This document shows, one piece after another, positions 43,795-56,100 of a stretch of DNA of 64,000 nucleotides (position 1 is the stretch's first letter; every line of letters starts with the position of its first letter). The DNA comes from Diplolepis rosae (taxonomy: Eukaryota > Arthropoda > Insecta > Hymenoptera > Diplolepididae). The stretch lies in contig JAPYXD010000686.1 in NCBI GenBank assembly GCA_030998225.1, positions 434,001-498,000 of the forward strand, read 5' to 3'. Below the pieces are notes generated by a model, which had not been told where the DNA came from, did not search any database, and was given only the letters and a program-made list of their open reading frames with translations. The position numbers were made by a program, and so were the translations under genes.

Positions 43795-44010
43795 GAAACA
43801 CTGGAAGTTTCATACAGAACAATAAATGCAGCCGCAGTCGGTAGCCCTATGCAATTAATTAATGAATTAAGCGTAAAATATGATTTTACATCACCAAATT
43901 ACTAAATCATGTCTATAAATTTGAATAATATTCCTACATTCATTGCCAATTGTACGGTGATGTTTTTTTATTTTGGCGAGGAGGAAAAATGGCGAAATCT
44001 CTTATAGACG
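43795..44010 (+). pseudogene. dsRNA-binding-domain-like exon with stop
   Basis: After a long pyrimidine tract and TTAG acceptor, the frame reads TINAAAVGSPMQLINELSVK and YDFTSPNY, then TAA; in the same frame it continues SINLNNIPTFIANCTVMFFY. The Ser-Pro-x-x-Leu-x-x-Glu-Leu ... Pro-x-Tyr pattern resembles the first helix and strand of a dsRBD, and the later F-x-x-x-x-V resembles its second strand. The Cys-rich frame 43281-43549 lies just upstream on the same strand. Tentative; one domain's worth at most. Confidence 0.35.
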
Positions 44011-44019
44011 TTGTACAGG

Positions 44020-45787
44020 ACTCTCCTAGGACGGGCAAGGCATACCTGTTAAAACCAAAAAACCCCCTCTCTCGAACCAATACACCGCCCGCGGAAGCGC
44101 CTTTCGGCTTTAAACTTCACGGGCGGTTGGTTCCAGCTTAAAGTCGCGTGCAACTCTTCCGTCATCCGTTCGCCCGGGACTCCCATCCGCGGCCACACGC
44201 CCGTTAGGCAGACCGACTAGCCGCGCCAGTCAGGGGAGGAATAAAGCGATTCCTCCCCCGAACCTCGAGATAGTTCTATATGCTGAAACTATTATCAGCG
44301 CGACAAGTCTCTGCGCCGAGAACAGCTTCTTCTGGATAGCATGGTTTTGCAAGGCATTGGTTCAGACCGGAGCTGCATAAAGCAGCTTCGAATGGACCAC
44401 GCTCGCCACCAATCTTCTTTTCGCTTCCCTGGGTCAACCAATGTTTGGCATAAGCCGGGCCAAGTTCGCTCCACATTGGATGGCTTTGGCAGCTGCGATC
44501 TTTAGGTGTTCGCCAAAGCTAAGCCTACGATCCAGCTTCACCTCCAGGTACTTAATGCTTGTTTTCCACTCGACCTCATGCTCTCCGAGAACGACCGTCG
44601 GGTATTGGCAGGATCTCCTGTCCGTAACGAGCAAAGCCTTGGTTTTCTCAGGGGCCATTTTAAGGCCTCTGCTATCCAAACAGCGCTTTGCTCGCCACAG
44701 ACTTTCATTGATCCTCAGCTCTAGGATTCCGACGTCGTCAGCGGCGCACACGACAAGTACGTCATCCGCGAAGCCGACGATGCTCGTTCCAGCAGGCAGG
44801 TCCATGCGCAGGAAGTCATCATACATGATGTTCCAAACGAGTGGACCCACCCGCGACCCTTGAGGAGTGCCACATGTCATCTTTTCTTTGAGAGACCATT
44901 TGTCGCCCTCGTATATCACCCACCTGTCGCTCAGATAGTCATCCATCATTCGCAACAGGTAGTCTGGAACCTTTTTCCGCATCATCGCCTCGATGCAGAT
45001 ATCCCATCTCGCGGTATTGCACGCATTGCGTATGTCAATGCTAATCAACGCACAGAATCCCTAACGCTTACCAGTTCCTTTTCTTGCATTTGTGGCGATG
45101 TTAACCACAGCTTGGATAGCGTCCACGGTGGACCTGCCTTTCCTGAATCCAAACTGGTTTTCCGAAAGACCGTTCTCCCCGACATATTGGTCTATACGAT
45201 GAGGCATCCCCTGCAGGTTTGTTGCCCTTCCTCAGCAGGACCAACCTCTGCTTCTTCCAGTCTGCGAAGAACTTCCCCTCCCGAAGACAGGAGCTCAAGG
45301 CTCCTAGGATAATCTCCGGGTACGCCCCGATCACCTGTTTGAGAATCTCGTTTGGCACTCCGTCGATCCCCGGCGCTGTATTCGCCTTGAGCCTCCCAAC
45401 CGCTCTCTTTAGTTCTTCGAGAGTGAAGAGTTCTTCGCGCTGGACCACGTAGGGACTTCGGTCCTGTCGTTGGAACGGCCCCACGTGTAGAAACAAGCTA
45501 CGTTCAATGTACTTAACTCGATCGGGATTCTCCAGGCCTCGGGTCTTTCTTCTAGTCACCAATTTCTTTGTGAATATTTTGAAGGCGAGACCCCATAGGT
45601 CCTTCTCGGCTTCTCCGTTCAAGTCTTTCCAGCATTGAAGTCGGCTTTTTTTATGCCTCGCCTCAAACCTGATTTTGCCCTTTTCCATGCCTCGTACAGC
45701 AGAGAATCACCCTTTGAGCGGGTGAATCTCCGCTGCGCTGCGAGGCATTCACGACGTAGTGCAGCCAACTGGTCATTCCACCAGTAT
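44020..45787 (-). mobile_element. R1-like LINE, copy 2 (truncated)
   Basis: Minus-strand ORF2 fragment very close to copy 1 across the RT: GTPQGSRVGPLVWN, FADDVLVVCAADD and WKTSIKYLEVKLDRRLSFG in 45048-44434, and RLKANTAPGIDGVPNEIL in 45688-45101. Relative to copy 1 it lacks about 64 bp near 45183, has a stop at about 45063, and loses the ORF2 end after 44276. From there to about 44020 lies a GC-rich tail not seen in copy 1, probably its 3' UTR. Its 5' limit (45787) falls at the Tyr-Trp-Trp-Asn codons, where copy 1 has its internal deletion. It is joined there to BEL/Pao pol. Confidence 0.85.
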
Positions 45788-47490
45788 AACTGGAGCTAGT
45801 CAACCCATGGGATCATATAGTTTAGATATTAAAGAAAGGACGACCCGCCTAGTGGCAATCTTGACTGGAGAGGGTTTTACTTTAAAAAGAAAAGAATCAG
45901 TTTCTGGATCCTAAAACAAACCTAATACCTTAAGCTGAGCATCTTCAGTCAATGGAAAGTATATTGCCCTTTAATGTTTGCAGGAGGGACAATTTTCCAA
46001 TAATTCTGGATCAGTAGATGCCCATTTACGCAAGTGGAAGCCTCCAGACTCGAACAATTGAGTTACTTAAACTCGTTTTTCTTTGGCTAGTACTTTAGGA
46101 TCTGCTTCAAACAAAACATCGTCAACGTAGATTTTTCTCTCTAAAATACCTCTAGCTAAAGGAAACCTGTCTCCCTCATCACGAGCTTATTGTCTAATTA
46201 CCTTATTGGCCAAACAAGGAACACATGCCAACCCATAAGTGACAGTTAGAAGTCGATAGGTCACCACTCGGTTATCAGGAGAGCACCATAAAATTCTCTG
46301 TTAGTTGCAGTCTCGAGGATCTACCAACATTTTTTCGGAACACTTTTTTTATATCAGCCATGTACATAAAACAAGGTGATCTCCAATTCAGAATAATCGA
46401 GACTAAGTCATTCAGAATCCTTGGACCCACGTGCAAATGTGTATTCAAGGATGTATTGTTAGAAGTGAAACTTGATGCATTAAAGACAACCCTTAGCTTC
46501 GTAGTAGCGCTACTTTCTCTTAACACCGGGTGATGTGGTACGTACACAACCTGAGCAGAGTCATCTAACTCCTCTTCTAACACGCGTTCCATAAGTCCTA
46601 GTCTTTCATATTCGGATGAAATTTCCGAATATTCTTTAAACAATGTTGAACTTCCAGACAAACGCTGCAGGACCTTATTCAAAACAATCTTTGCTCTAAA
46701 AAGTGAGAAGCCAATTTTTATCCGTGGCCCACTGTTAAATGGTAACCGTGCCATGTACCGTCCATCGCTTGTGCGTCGATGAGTCGTCCAAAAATGTTCC
46801 TCACAAAATTTTTTATCGCTACTGAAGGGGTTTCTATTTGGAAGTTTCTCTAATTCCCCAAACTTAGTCAAGTCCTCATGCAAAACTTGAGCAGTTATAC
46901 TCTGATGTACAGTTAGCGGGATGTTTGTTTTTGCAGTATCTGACATAACTGAATCCGATAATATCCAGCCAAATACGGTAGCTTGAGCGGTAAGAGTTCC
47001 TAACATGCCCCGTTGTAGGCCTGGTAATAAGCACGAGCCATATTTATCGGCACTTAAAATCAAGTCTATCTGTTGAGAACTGAAAAGGTAAGGATCAGCT
47101 AAATTTAATTTTGGCGAGTCAATTTCAATTTTTTGTGGACGTGCAGGCGATATGTACGAGGTAAGATGGAGCAAACCTAGGGTCTGAATGGTGAACTTAG
47201 GACAATGTTTTTCGGCAGGAAGCAAATGTAATTGAGCTAATTTTTTTGAAAAACCAATATTAACTCCACCGACTCCATAAACAATAGCCGCAATTTTCTT
47301 AAAAGTAGGATTCAAAATTTTCATTACTCTTTCCGTAATAAAGCAACATTCTGAACCTTGATCAAGTAAAACTCTAAGCTAATGGACTTTTCCGTTATCA
47401 GCCTGTATGGTAATAACTGCAGTGGCTAGCAATGTAGAACTTGGAAAATGTGAGTGATTATTCAAAAAATGAAACTTTTTTAATTCGTAT
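45788..47490 (-). pseudogene. BEL/Pao pol (protease to RT)
   Basis: The frame 47324-46275 encodes the protease-to-RT region: DSPKLNLADPYLFSSQQIDL, GTLTAQATVFGWILSDSV, then PHHPVLRESSATTKLRVVFN and PCFMYMADIKKVFR, all hallmarks of BEL/Pao RT. After a frameshift, RT continues with VTYRLLTVTYGLA, KIYVDDVLFEADP (the Tyr-Val-Asp-Asp box at 46118-46129) and LISKLYDPMG at about 45830. There the LINE copy 2 begins. In-frame stops (for example near 46185 and 45812) show it is dead. The RNase H and integrase parts are absent beyond the LINE. Confidence 0.9.
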
Positions 47491-48811
47491 TAAGTGAGAC
47501 ATGATTCGCTCGCATCATTTCAAACTCATTACCTTTATCGATATCATGTTGAGCCTGAGAACCTGAAACTGCCAGTTCAGAATGCAGTGACTTTGTGTCA
47601 ATTATTGCCGTTGCGCCTTGTTTCCAATTACTTGCATGTAACAAAGTATTATGCTTTCTTCCACATTTACAATTTGCTAGAACAATTAAAGGGTCTATGA
47701 CCAGGCGTAAAACAATTAAAACAACCGTGGTTGCGAGTGACTACTTCCTTTCTTCCTTCAACTTACAACGCCTTAAATTGACTGCATTCAAACAGCGTCT
47801 GATTTTCCTTACAAAGTAGACATTTGGAGATGGAAGATGAACTCCTGATTGTTTGGAAAATTTCTTGATTTCTTGTGAACTTGGTTTTGTGTTAACCATG
47901 GAAGCCTGAATAGCTTCTACAACGCGAATGTGCTTCTCTAAAAATAAATCGAGTTCCTTATAAGTAGGATAATCAGATTCAGAACCAATTTGCATCCCCC
48001 ACTCCTTTTAGGACTGAATATCCAGTTTTCTGGTCGTTAAAAAGAGCAGTAGATCACTCCACGAATCCACTGGACGTTTTAAATTTTTGAGAGCCGCCAA
48101 AGACTCATTGGTGGTATCACGCAAATTTTTTAACTCTTCTAAGACATTATTCGTCACATTAGGTACATTAATAAATTCTTGTAATTGAGCTGTTATAAGC
48201 GCTCTTTTATTATCATAACTGGCCTTTAGCGACTTCCAAGTAGAAACAAAATTAGATTCGGTGATTGATACATGTTTTAGAAATTGTTCAGCTTCATCCG
48301 TTACAGAGGACTTAAAATAGTGTAATCTAGTTACGTTAGGCAGAGAATAATTTTGTATTCGAAGGGCGTCAAATAAATCTCTAACGTTTTCCCAGGACTT
48401 GAATTCTCCAGAGAATACAGGTAGAACAATTTAAGGCAGTTTGACAGGCGAGAGATCATGTCGAATAAGTTGGGATTGATTTATACAATCACTCACACTA
48501 GCTTGAGGAGCTAGCAAATCTAATTGATTTATCAAAAAATCGTGTGCATTTAAATAAGCATCTTCAACCGTTAAAAATTTATTTTTGGTGAAATAATCGA
48601 CCTTTTCTCGTTCAGCCGCAGTGGTCGCAGCTTTAATTTGTAAGTGTAAATTTTCACATTTCTGCCATCTTTGATCTAAAAGTTCTATTCTCGATTTAAC
48701 AATAGCTAACGAAATATTCGACTTACCGAACTTTTTGAAATTTGTTTCAGTCCTAAGTATTGACTGACAGACTTCTGTTAACTCGGAGAGTAAGGCTTCC
48801 ATTTTTTTCAA
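47491..48811 (-). pseudogene. BEL/Pao gag
   Basis: The frame 48811-48431 (MKKMEALLSELTEVC...) is the helical N-terminus of BEL gag. Past a stop at about 48433, other frames read LPVFSGEFKSWENVRDLFDA and VTNNVLEELKNLRDTTNESL, the DUF1759 capsid region. Frame 47995-47741 and the sequence to about 47500 hold the remains of the zinc-binding end (for example CGRKHNTLLH). Same strand and order as the pol remnant, so one element. Non-functional. Confidence 0.85.
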
Positions 48812-50209
48812 TTAGATTAAAAATTAAATTACAATTGTACAGAAAAAATGCAATATAATTTCGCTCACGGAAAGAATTCGTCGATGCATTAATTTAAATT
48901 CTCCCCTTTTGAGAAAACAGAATTAAGATTGTGAGTACAATACTTGACTATAATTATGTTATTTTCATAATTCTTCGTGAGAATTGCAAGCAATTCATTA
49001 AAAGGAGTTCACCAGAAAAGTTTTCATTCAATTTAAAATCAAAGCATTCAATAATGTAAAATATTATAATACAGCAATGCTTGTCATCATCAATATAAAC
49101 CTTACTGAAGTAAGAAATAAACAGCCTCAAGCTGTTGACGATGATAAGCTGGTGAACTTATTATTTCTCCACTTGACTGAAGAAGGGTTTCAATCACACG
49201 AAGACTTCAAGCGACGAAGTGTTGATATCCAAATTTTCAGAGGGACAGCGTTATCCAGATGACCGAGAAAGGACTCCTTGGTGAAAGAAATTTGACTTTG
49301 CCTGCTGACGTCAGTTCACACACAGTGATGAATGTTACACACAGTGATAAATGTCACATACAATGATAAATTTCACACACTTGATTTTCCCAAATAAGCA
49401 TCTTAAATTGTTGATTTCTCAAATCATAGAATAAATAAAAATGTTATTAAGTCCAACCGCAGTGACTTAATTATGATTACTGCCAAAAATTGTGGTACTT
49501 TAATCTTTGATAGCCACAAGAGTTTCATGTGAACTGCGAACTTCTTTTATCAAACTTGCCACTCTGTGATGCTATAGTAGGGATCGACATTTAAATTTTC
49601 ACTAACTGTCCTTTGGTAGTTATTCCGCACCTTTTGCGTTAGAGACGTTTTCCGCGCAGTATACGGCTCGAAGGACCATGTTTATTTTAATTTCAATCGC
49701 TCCTTATTATTCGTTAGAGATTGCTGGATTCGGAAAAGGTAGACAATGATGATTTAATCATCTTGTTATGAACTGTTTATTTTTGCACTACATTAAACTT
49801 TTTGTTCCTTTTAGGTTTTGGACTAACTCTCACTAAGAGTAGTTAACTTAATACTTGTAAATTAAGATTAAGATTATATGTAAAAAAAATCGATCTCTGG
49901 TAGAATTTTTAAAAAAAGGAGCTGATGTTTGAATAGAATAATTATTTATATGCTAAATAAATATAAAATTTGTCAACCTTACCGATGCAAAGATAATTAA
50001 TGTCAAAGTTGACTATTTTAACACGTAATTCATGGGCAATGCAATACATTTGCTTTGATTGCCCATAATTTTATAATTATAAATAACTGGCTTATATCGA
50101 CCCTCAATAATGTTAATAGATTGATGATTTTTTTAAATTTTGCTTTAGGGTCCGGAAATAATGTAAACTCAAAGTTTCATTTTCTATTTTCTATTTTCTA
50201 TCACACAAA
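48812..50209. other. No gene; 3 x ~21-bp tandem repeat near 49317-49385
   Basis: AT-rich. At about 49317-49385 a CACACAGTGATAAATGTTA-like unit occurs three times. The BEL 5' LTR would be expected here but no repeat partner is available to define it. Confidence 0.45.
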
Positions 50210-51667
50210 ATGTCTCATTTCCAGGAAAAAACTATATTAAAGGAAACTCAAAGTAGAAAATTTATAGATGACATTTCGTGCGACCCAAAAGATGCTATGA
50301 TAAAGTTAATGGCAGAATGTTTCGCCATGCACCAAGAGGTTATGAACATTCCTATATTCGATGGCAAAAACATGCCTGTTAGCGATTTTATCGAAGATAT
50401 TATAACTGGACAGTGATTCGTGCCTGCAACTTGCGAAAAACAATACGTTATAGCGGTGTTAGCGCGACTAAAAGGTGCTGCACGAGACAGCACTTATGGA
50501 AAAACATTTTCTGACCTCAGTGACCTAATTCAACATCTCGAACAACGATTTGCCCCCCATAAAACTTATTCGTGGTACGTACGCGAAATAACTACAATTC
50601 AAATGCTTCAAAATGAAGGTGTTTCTGAATTTTATGACCGATCAACATTTTTTAAGTCGAGAGCTCAGTCAGCTCTTGAAAATAGATATAAAAATGCCAA
50701 TCAGATGATACTTCCCCTCAACGACTGTGCCTTGGAAGCATTCATTCGGGGTTTACCTAGCGCAATGTCGGCCAAGATAGAGGCACGAGATCCCATGACT
50801 TTGGAAGAAGCTTTCGGATATGCTCTTGATTATGAAGCAAGACACCAAACAAATGAACGTTTCTTTTAACACCTTTCGCGGTATCAGCAGCCGAGCTATC
50901 TTGATTCAGGGAAGAAAAGTCCTAGCCTTGAAAGACGTTCTATTCCTTATGGACTAAATTGTACGAACTCCACGCAAGACCCAGATAAAAGGCTCAGGGA
51001 CCTCGATAGTCCGGCGTTTGAAAGTAACCTCGACCAGCAACAACAGCCTACACTAAATATGAAATTCAACCCCTATCAAAATTTGCCGATGCATCAAAAT
51101 TGTGATCATCACCATTCTGATCATAGCTCAGATTATAGAATGGACTGTCGACACGATTGGAAACTTCATTGTACTCACCGAATAGACCTAGAAGCAAGTA
51201 CAAAAATGAAGGAATGTCAAATGAGTGTGAAAATACTCAGGCAACGTGAAAAGTCTTCTATGCTAAAATTAACTGATTTAACTAACATAAATGCACCTGC
51301 CATATATGATAGTGCGAGAGAATGCAAAAGCATATGCTTCAAAAATACCATAGGAAGTGACCCAAGTATACATTCGGAATTTTCTCCAAACCATAGCTCA
51401 GGAAATCTTTCAGAAGTAACCCAGAAAATAAATAAAAAGAAAAACTTGATAAAAGAAGAAAAAGTTATAAAGGAATGCAGAAAACGAAAAATAAGTACTT
51501 CGGATCCTCAAAGTGAAGCGCCTCTATCTCTGAAAATAGTAAAAGCATCGACCCTATTAAATACTAATATTCCCAGGACATCATTTGCTGTTTCTGAAAA
51601 GACTGCCGAAGTCACAGAAAAATCGCAAAATACGTTAACAGAATCACATGAGCACTATAAATCGTGA
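50210..51667 (+). pseudogene. Errantivirus-like gag, second element
   Basis: The frame 50210-50416 ends at a TGA (50414-50416). The same frame continues to 50869 with FVPATCEKQYVIAVLARLKG, RDSTYGKTFSDLSDLI, LEQRFAPHKTYSWYVREI, FYDRSTFFKSRAQSALENRY and LEAFIRGLPSAMSAKIEARD, the capsid pattern of Zam/17.6-type gag. The frame 51059-51667 is a Lys/Ser/His-rich linker towards protease. One nonsense codon in the capsid and frame breaks after 50869 show decay. No zinc knuckle, as usual in errantiviruses. Confidence 0.83.
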
Positions 51668-53107
51668 AGCTTTCACACGTTTCAATCAAGCGTCTATCCT
51701 ACATCATCACCTGAACTTGACATTCAAACGGCCTCGTCTATGCCTGACCGCGCTATAGCACTGATTATTAACATGCCTATGGAGCTGAAAAAAGGATACA
51801 GCCAGCAACTTAATCCTGAAATCCACGGGTTGTTCTGGACACAGTCGCCTCTCCAGCGCACACTGGAAAGGAAGCCATGTGGTATTTGTTAAAACACTTT
51901 CCGGACAATATGATGACTCCCAGGCAATAATGTGACGTGAATAACTCATGAAGTTTATATGTATGACAATTCTCACCTATTTTTACGATTTTCCTAACGT
52001 GTATTTGAAAGGTGATGTTTACAATAATTTCGTGATCCTTTCATTGCTAATTGGAGCATCTGCCTCATACAGTGAAAATTTTTTACTATTATTAATTGTC
52101 GATTGGGCCTTATTTAAGGTGAAATTAAAAACTCAATTATTGATTTAATCAACAGTGAATTCTCAATTCAAAAAGAGCATTTTCAAGCAAGTGCAGATTT
52201 CATTTGGCAAGACTAATATCTTAATAAAGTTGAACAATTATTTGAATAATATTGTTCTAATTCACTAAATACTTCATGATAGTAAACAGAACCAAAAATT
52301 GATTTGTTATTCAGAAGTTATTTAAAAAAAAAGAAAAATCAAATTCTAATAATCAAAAACGTACCTCTTTGTCTCAATGAATACAGCCTTTCAAAGTAAC
52401 TTCAACCTGAACTAAACTGTCAACCTGGAAATTATCTACAGATTATATAATATTGAAATTTTACATTTTATTATAAGATTTATTAATTGTAACTTATATG
52501 TCTATAGATTGTTTATTTAAGTTATTAAGGAGAAACTTTTCAACTTCTAATTTTTTTTTCATCTTCTATAGTCGTTTAAAATGTTAATATTATGACATGC
52601 AGGTCTAATTTTAATTTTGAATTTCCGCGTTTCAAACGTCTAATATTACGAATAATATTCGAATACAGAATTTTCTTATCGTGTTTTATTTAAATTGGCA
52701 TGAAACATCGTCTAAGTAATATCAATTACAATAAAGACAACTGTATCAAAATTCACTTATCCAAGGAACCTAAAACAAAATTGTTCAATGCATTACCTTC
52801 TAAATTTTACATAGCAAATTCTGACGGAATATGAGTAAATTCAGATTGTGTATCCATATTGCATATTGTACTATCTACCATATTATATATTATAGGGACG
52901 TAACAGCTGATTTGGCTGAATAGAAAACGATTTCAATCTCTATATAACTATAAATATTTTATACTGTTAATACCAATTTCATAGCACCAATAGTTCAACA
53001 AATAAATTATCCGAAGTGATTAATTAATGATTTTTGAAAAAGTTTCAGCTACATAATATATGATTTTTGTGTGTAGTTATGGTAGACAATGAACTCTAAA
53101 TAAATTA
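51668..53107. other. AT-rich, no gene; possibly decayed retroelement
   Basis: About 51690-51900 keeps some coding-like character (a DRAIALIINMPMELK stretch) that may be protease of the preceding gag element. Beyond 51950 only AT-rich sequence without motifs. Confidence 0.4.
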
Positions 53108-56100
53108 ATTGTTGGTAGCTAAATTTCCCAACGACAAACTAACACAAATCCTTTCCATAACATCAAAATATTTATAGAATTTTCTGAATGTGCAGATGCG
53201 GAACAACATTTTCAGGAGACATGGATAGTTGATGAAGCAATGCTTTTTATTTGCACCCACTCTCAGTGTGCTCAGATTGCAAACCGGGGTACCTACAGAC
53301 ACGATTGCACGCCGTGTTCGTGTGAAGCGAGTAGGGAGAGACGACGGGGCGCGCTGCTTTTGTTTCTTCCTCGTTGTTCTTGCGTGCGAGAACAGCACCT
53401 CCAACTTCTCCTTATTCTCCTCGGTTCCTCCTTGCAATGCTATTTTTAGATTTCATGCTATCTGTTAGAGAGTCGAAATTGAGAATTGTATTTTTCTCGA
53501 CTCCGTGCAAAAGGAGCGGGAAGCAGACGACAATTTCGAATTTACGAAATATGTAGTTATAGAATTAATACTTCTTTTTTCAATATTTTTGAGAAAATCT
53601 GCTTGATTTGAACATCTGAAATCTCCTACAAAATTGTATAAGGATTTTAACACTTGAAAAATAAAAAATTTAATACCAATCAATATTTACAATTTTAACC
53701 AATATAGAAATTGAATAGAATTTTAGGTTTTCAAATTAAATCTTAAATCATGAATTTCGGATTTCCATTCATCTTACCCGTACATTTAAAAAAATTTTAA
53801 TCAGAGAATTATTTTCTATTAAAAAGAATGTCTTAATAACAAATTTAAATTTCTATTCAAGCTTAAAATTTATATACTCAACTTTAGGTTAGAAATATTT
53901 TCATCTTACATTTTTTTAACAAAAAATAAAATACTCTACGTAAAGGAAAAAATTTCTAATAGAAGTACATAAATTATATTTCCATATTTTAAACTCAAAA
54001 TGTATGCTTAGGCTAAAAAAAATTAAGATAAAAATAATTTTACTATAGAATTGAATATATCGATTTTGTACTTGAAAAATACTTGCCTGAATTAAACTGT
54101 TGGAAGATCTTGTAAAACTAATAGGAGATTTAAAAACTCGAAATATAATTAACTAGTAAAATAAAAAGTCAAAAAATGTTTAAAATTTCACGTCAATATA
54201 TTAATTTAAAAGTTCTTTACATTTTAAGACAATTACTGTATATGAAAAAATTCTCTTTTTCGTACAGCATTTAATTTTTTAAATAAAAATCTCTGCTTCA
54301 ATATTTTTAAAAAAATCTGCTTGATTTGAACATCTGAAATCTCCTACAAAATTTTATAAGGATTTTAAAATACTTGAAAAATAAAAAATTTAATACCAAT
54401 CAATATTTACAATTTTAACCAATATAAAAATTGAATAGAATTTTAGGTTTTCAAATTAAATCTTAAATCATGAATTTCGGATTTCTATTCATTCATTAAA
54501 AAAATTTGATCAGTGAATTATTTTCTATTAAAAAGAATGTTTTAATAGAAAATTTAAATTTCTATTCAAGTTCAAAATCGATATATTCAATTCTACAGTA
54601 AAATTATTTTAATCTTAATTTTTTTAGCCTAAGCATACATTTTGAGTTTAAAATATAAAAATATAATTTATGTACTTCTATTAGAAATTTTTTCCTTTAA
54701 GTAGAGTATTTCATTTTTTGTTAAAAAAATGTAAGATGAAAATATTTCTAACCTGAAATTGAGTATACCGATTTTAAGCTTGAATAGAAATTTAAATTTT
54801 CTATTAAGAAATTGTTTTTAATAGAAAATAATTGTCTGATTAAAATTTTTTTAAGTGTACGGGTAATATGAATGGAAATCCGAAATTCATGATTTAAGAT
54901 TTAATTTGAAAACCTAAAATTCTATGCAATTTTTATATTGGTTAAAGTTGTAAATATTGATTGGTATTAAATTTTTTATTTTTCAAGTGTTAAAATCCTT
55001 ATACAATTTTGTAGGAGATTTCAGATGTTCAAATCAAGCAGATTTTGTTAAAAATATTGAAGCAGAGATTTTTATTTAAAAAATTAAATGCTGTACGAAA
55101 AAGAGAATTTTTTCATATAAAGTAATTGTCTTAAAATGTAAAGAACTTTTAAATTAATATATTGACGTGAAATTTTAAACATTTTTTGACTTTTTATTTT
55201 ACTAGTTAATTATATTTCCAGTTTTTAAATCTCCTATTAGTTTTACAAGATCTCCCAACAGTTTAATTCAGGCAAGTATTTTTCAAGTACAAAATCGATA
55301 TATTCAATTCTATATTAAAATTATTTTTATCTTAATTTTTTTTAGCCTATGCATACATTTTGAGTTTAAAATATAAAAATATATTTTATGTACTTCTATT
55401 AGAAATTTTTTCCTCTACGTAGAGTATTTCATTTTTTGTTAAAAAAATGTAAGATGAAAATATTTCTAACCTAAAATTGAGTATATCAATTTTAAGCTTG
55501 AATAGAAATTTAAATTTTCTATTAAGAAATTCTTTTTAATAGAAAATAATTCTCTAATTAAAATTTTTTTAAATGTACGGGTAAGATGAATGGAAATCCG
55601 AAATTCATGATTTAAGATTTAATTTGAAAACCTAAAATTCTATTCAATTTCTATATTGGTTAAAATTGTAAATATAGATTGGTATTAAATTTTTTATTTT
55701 TCAAGTGTTAAAATCCTTATACAATTTTGTAGGAGATTTCAGATGTTCAAATCAAGCAGATTTTTCAAAAATATTGAAAAAAGAAGTATTAATTCTATAA
55801 CTACATATTTCGTAAATTCGAAATTGTCGTCTGCTTCCCGCCTCTTTTGCACGGAGTCGAGAAAAATACAATTCTCAATTTCGACTCTCTAACAGATAGC
55901 ATGAAATCTAAAAATAGCATTGCAAGGAGTAACCGAGGAGAATAAGGAGAAGTTGGAGGTGCTGTTCTCGCTCGCAAGAACAACGAGGAAGAAACAAAAG
56001 CAGCGCGCCCCGTCGTCTCTCCTTACTCGCTTCACACGAACACGGCGTGCAATCGTGTCTGTAGGTAGCCAGGTTTGCAATCTGAGCACACTGCCCACTC

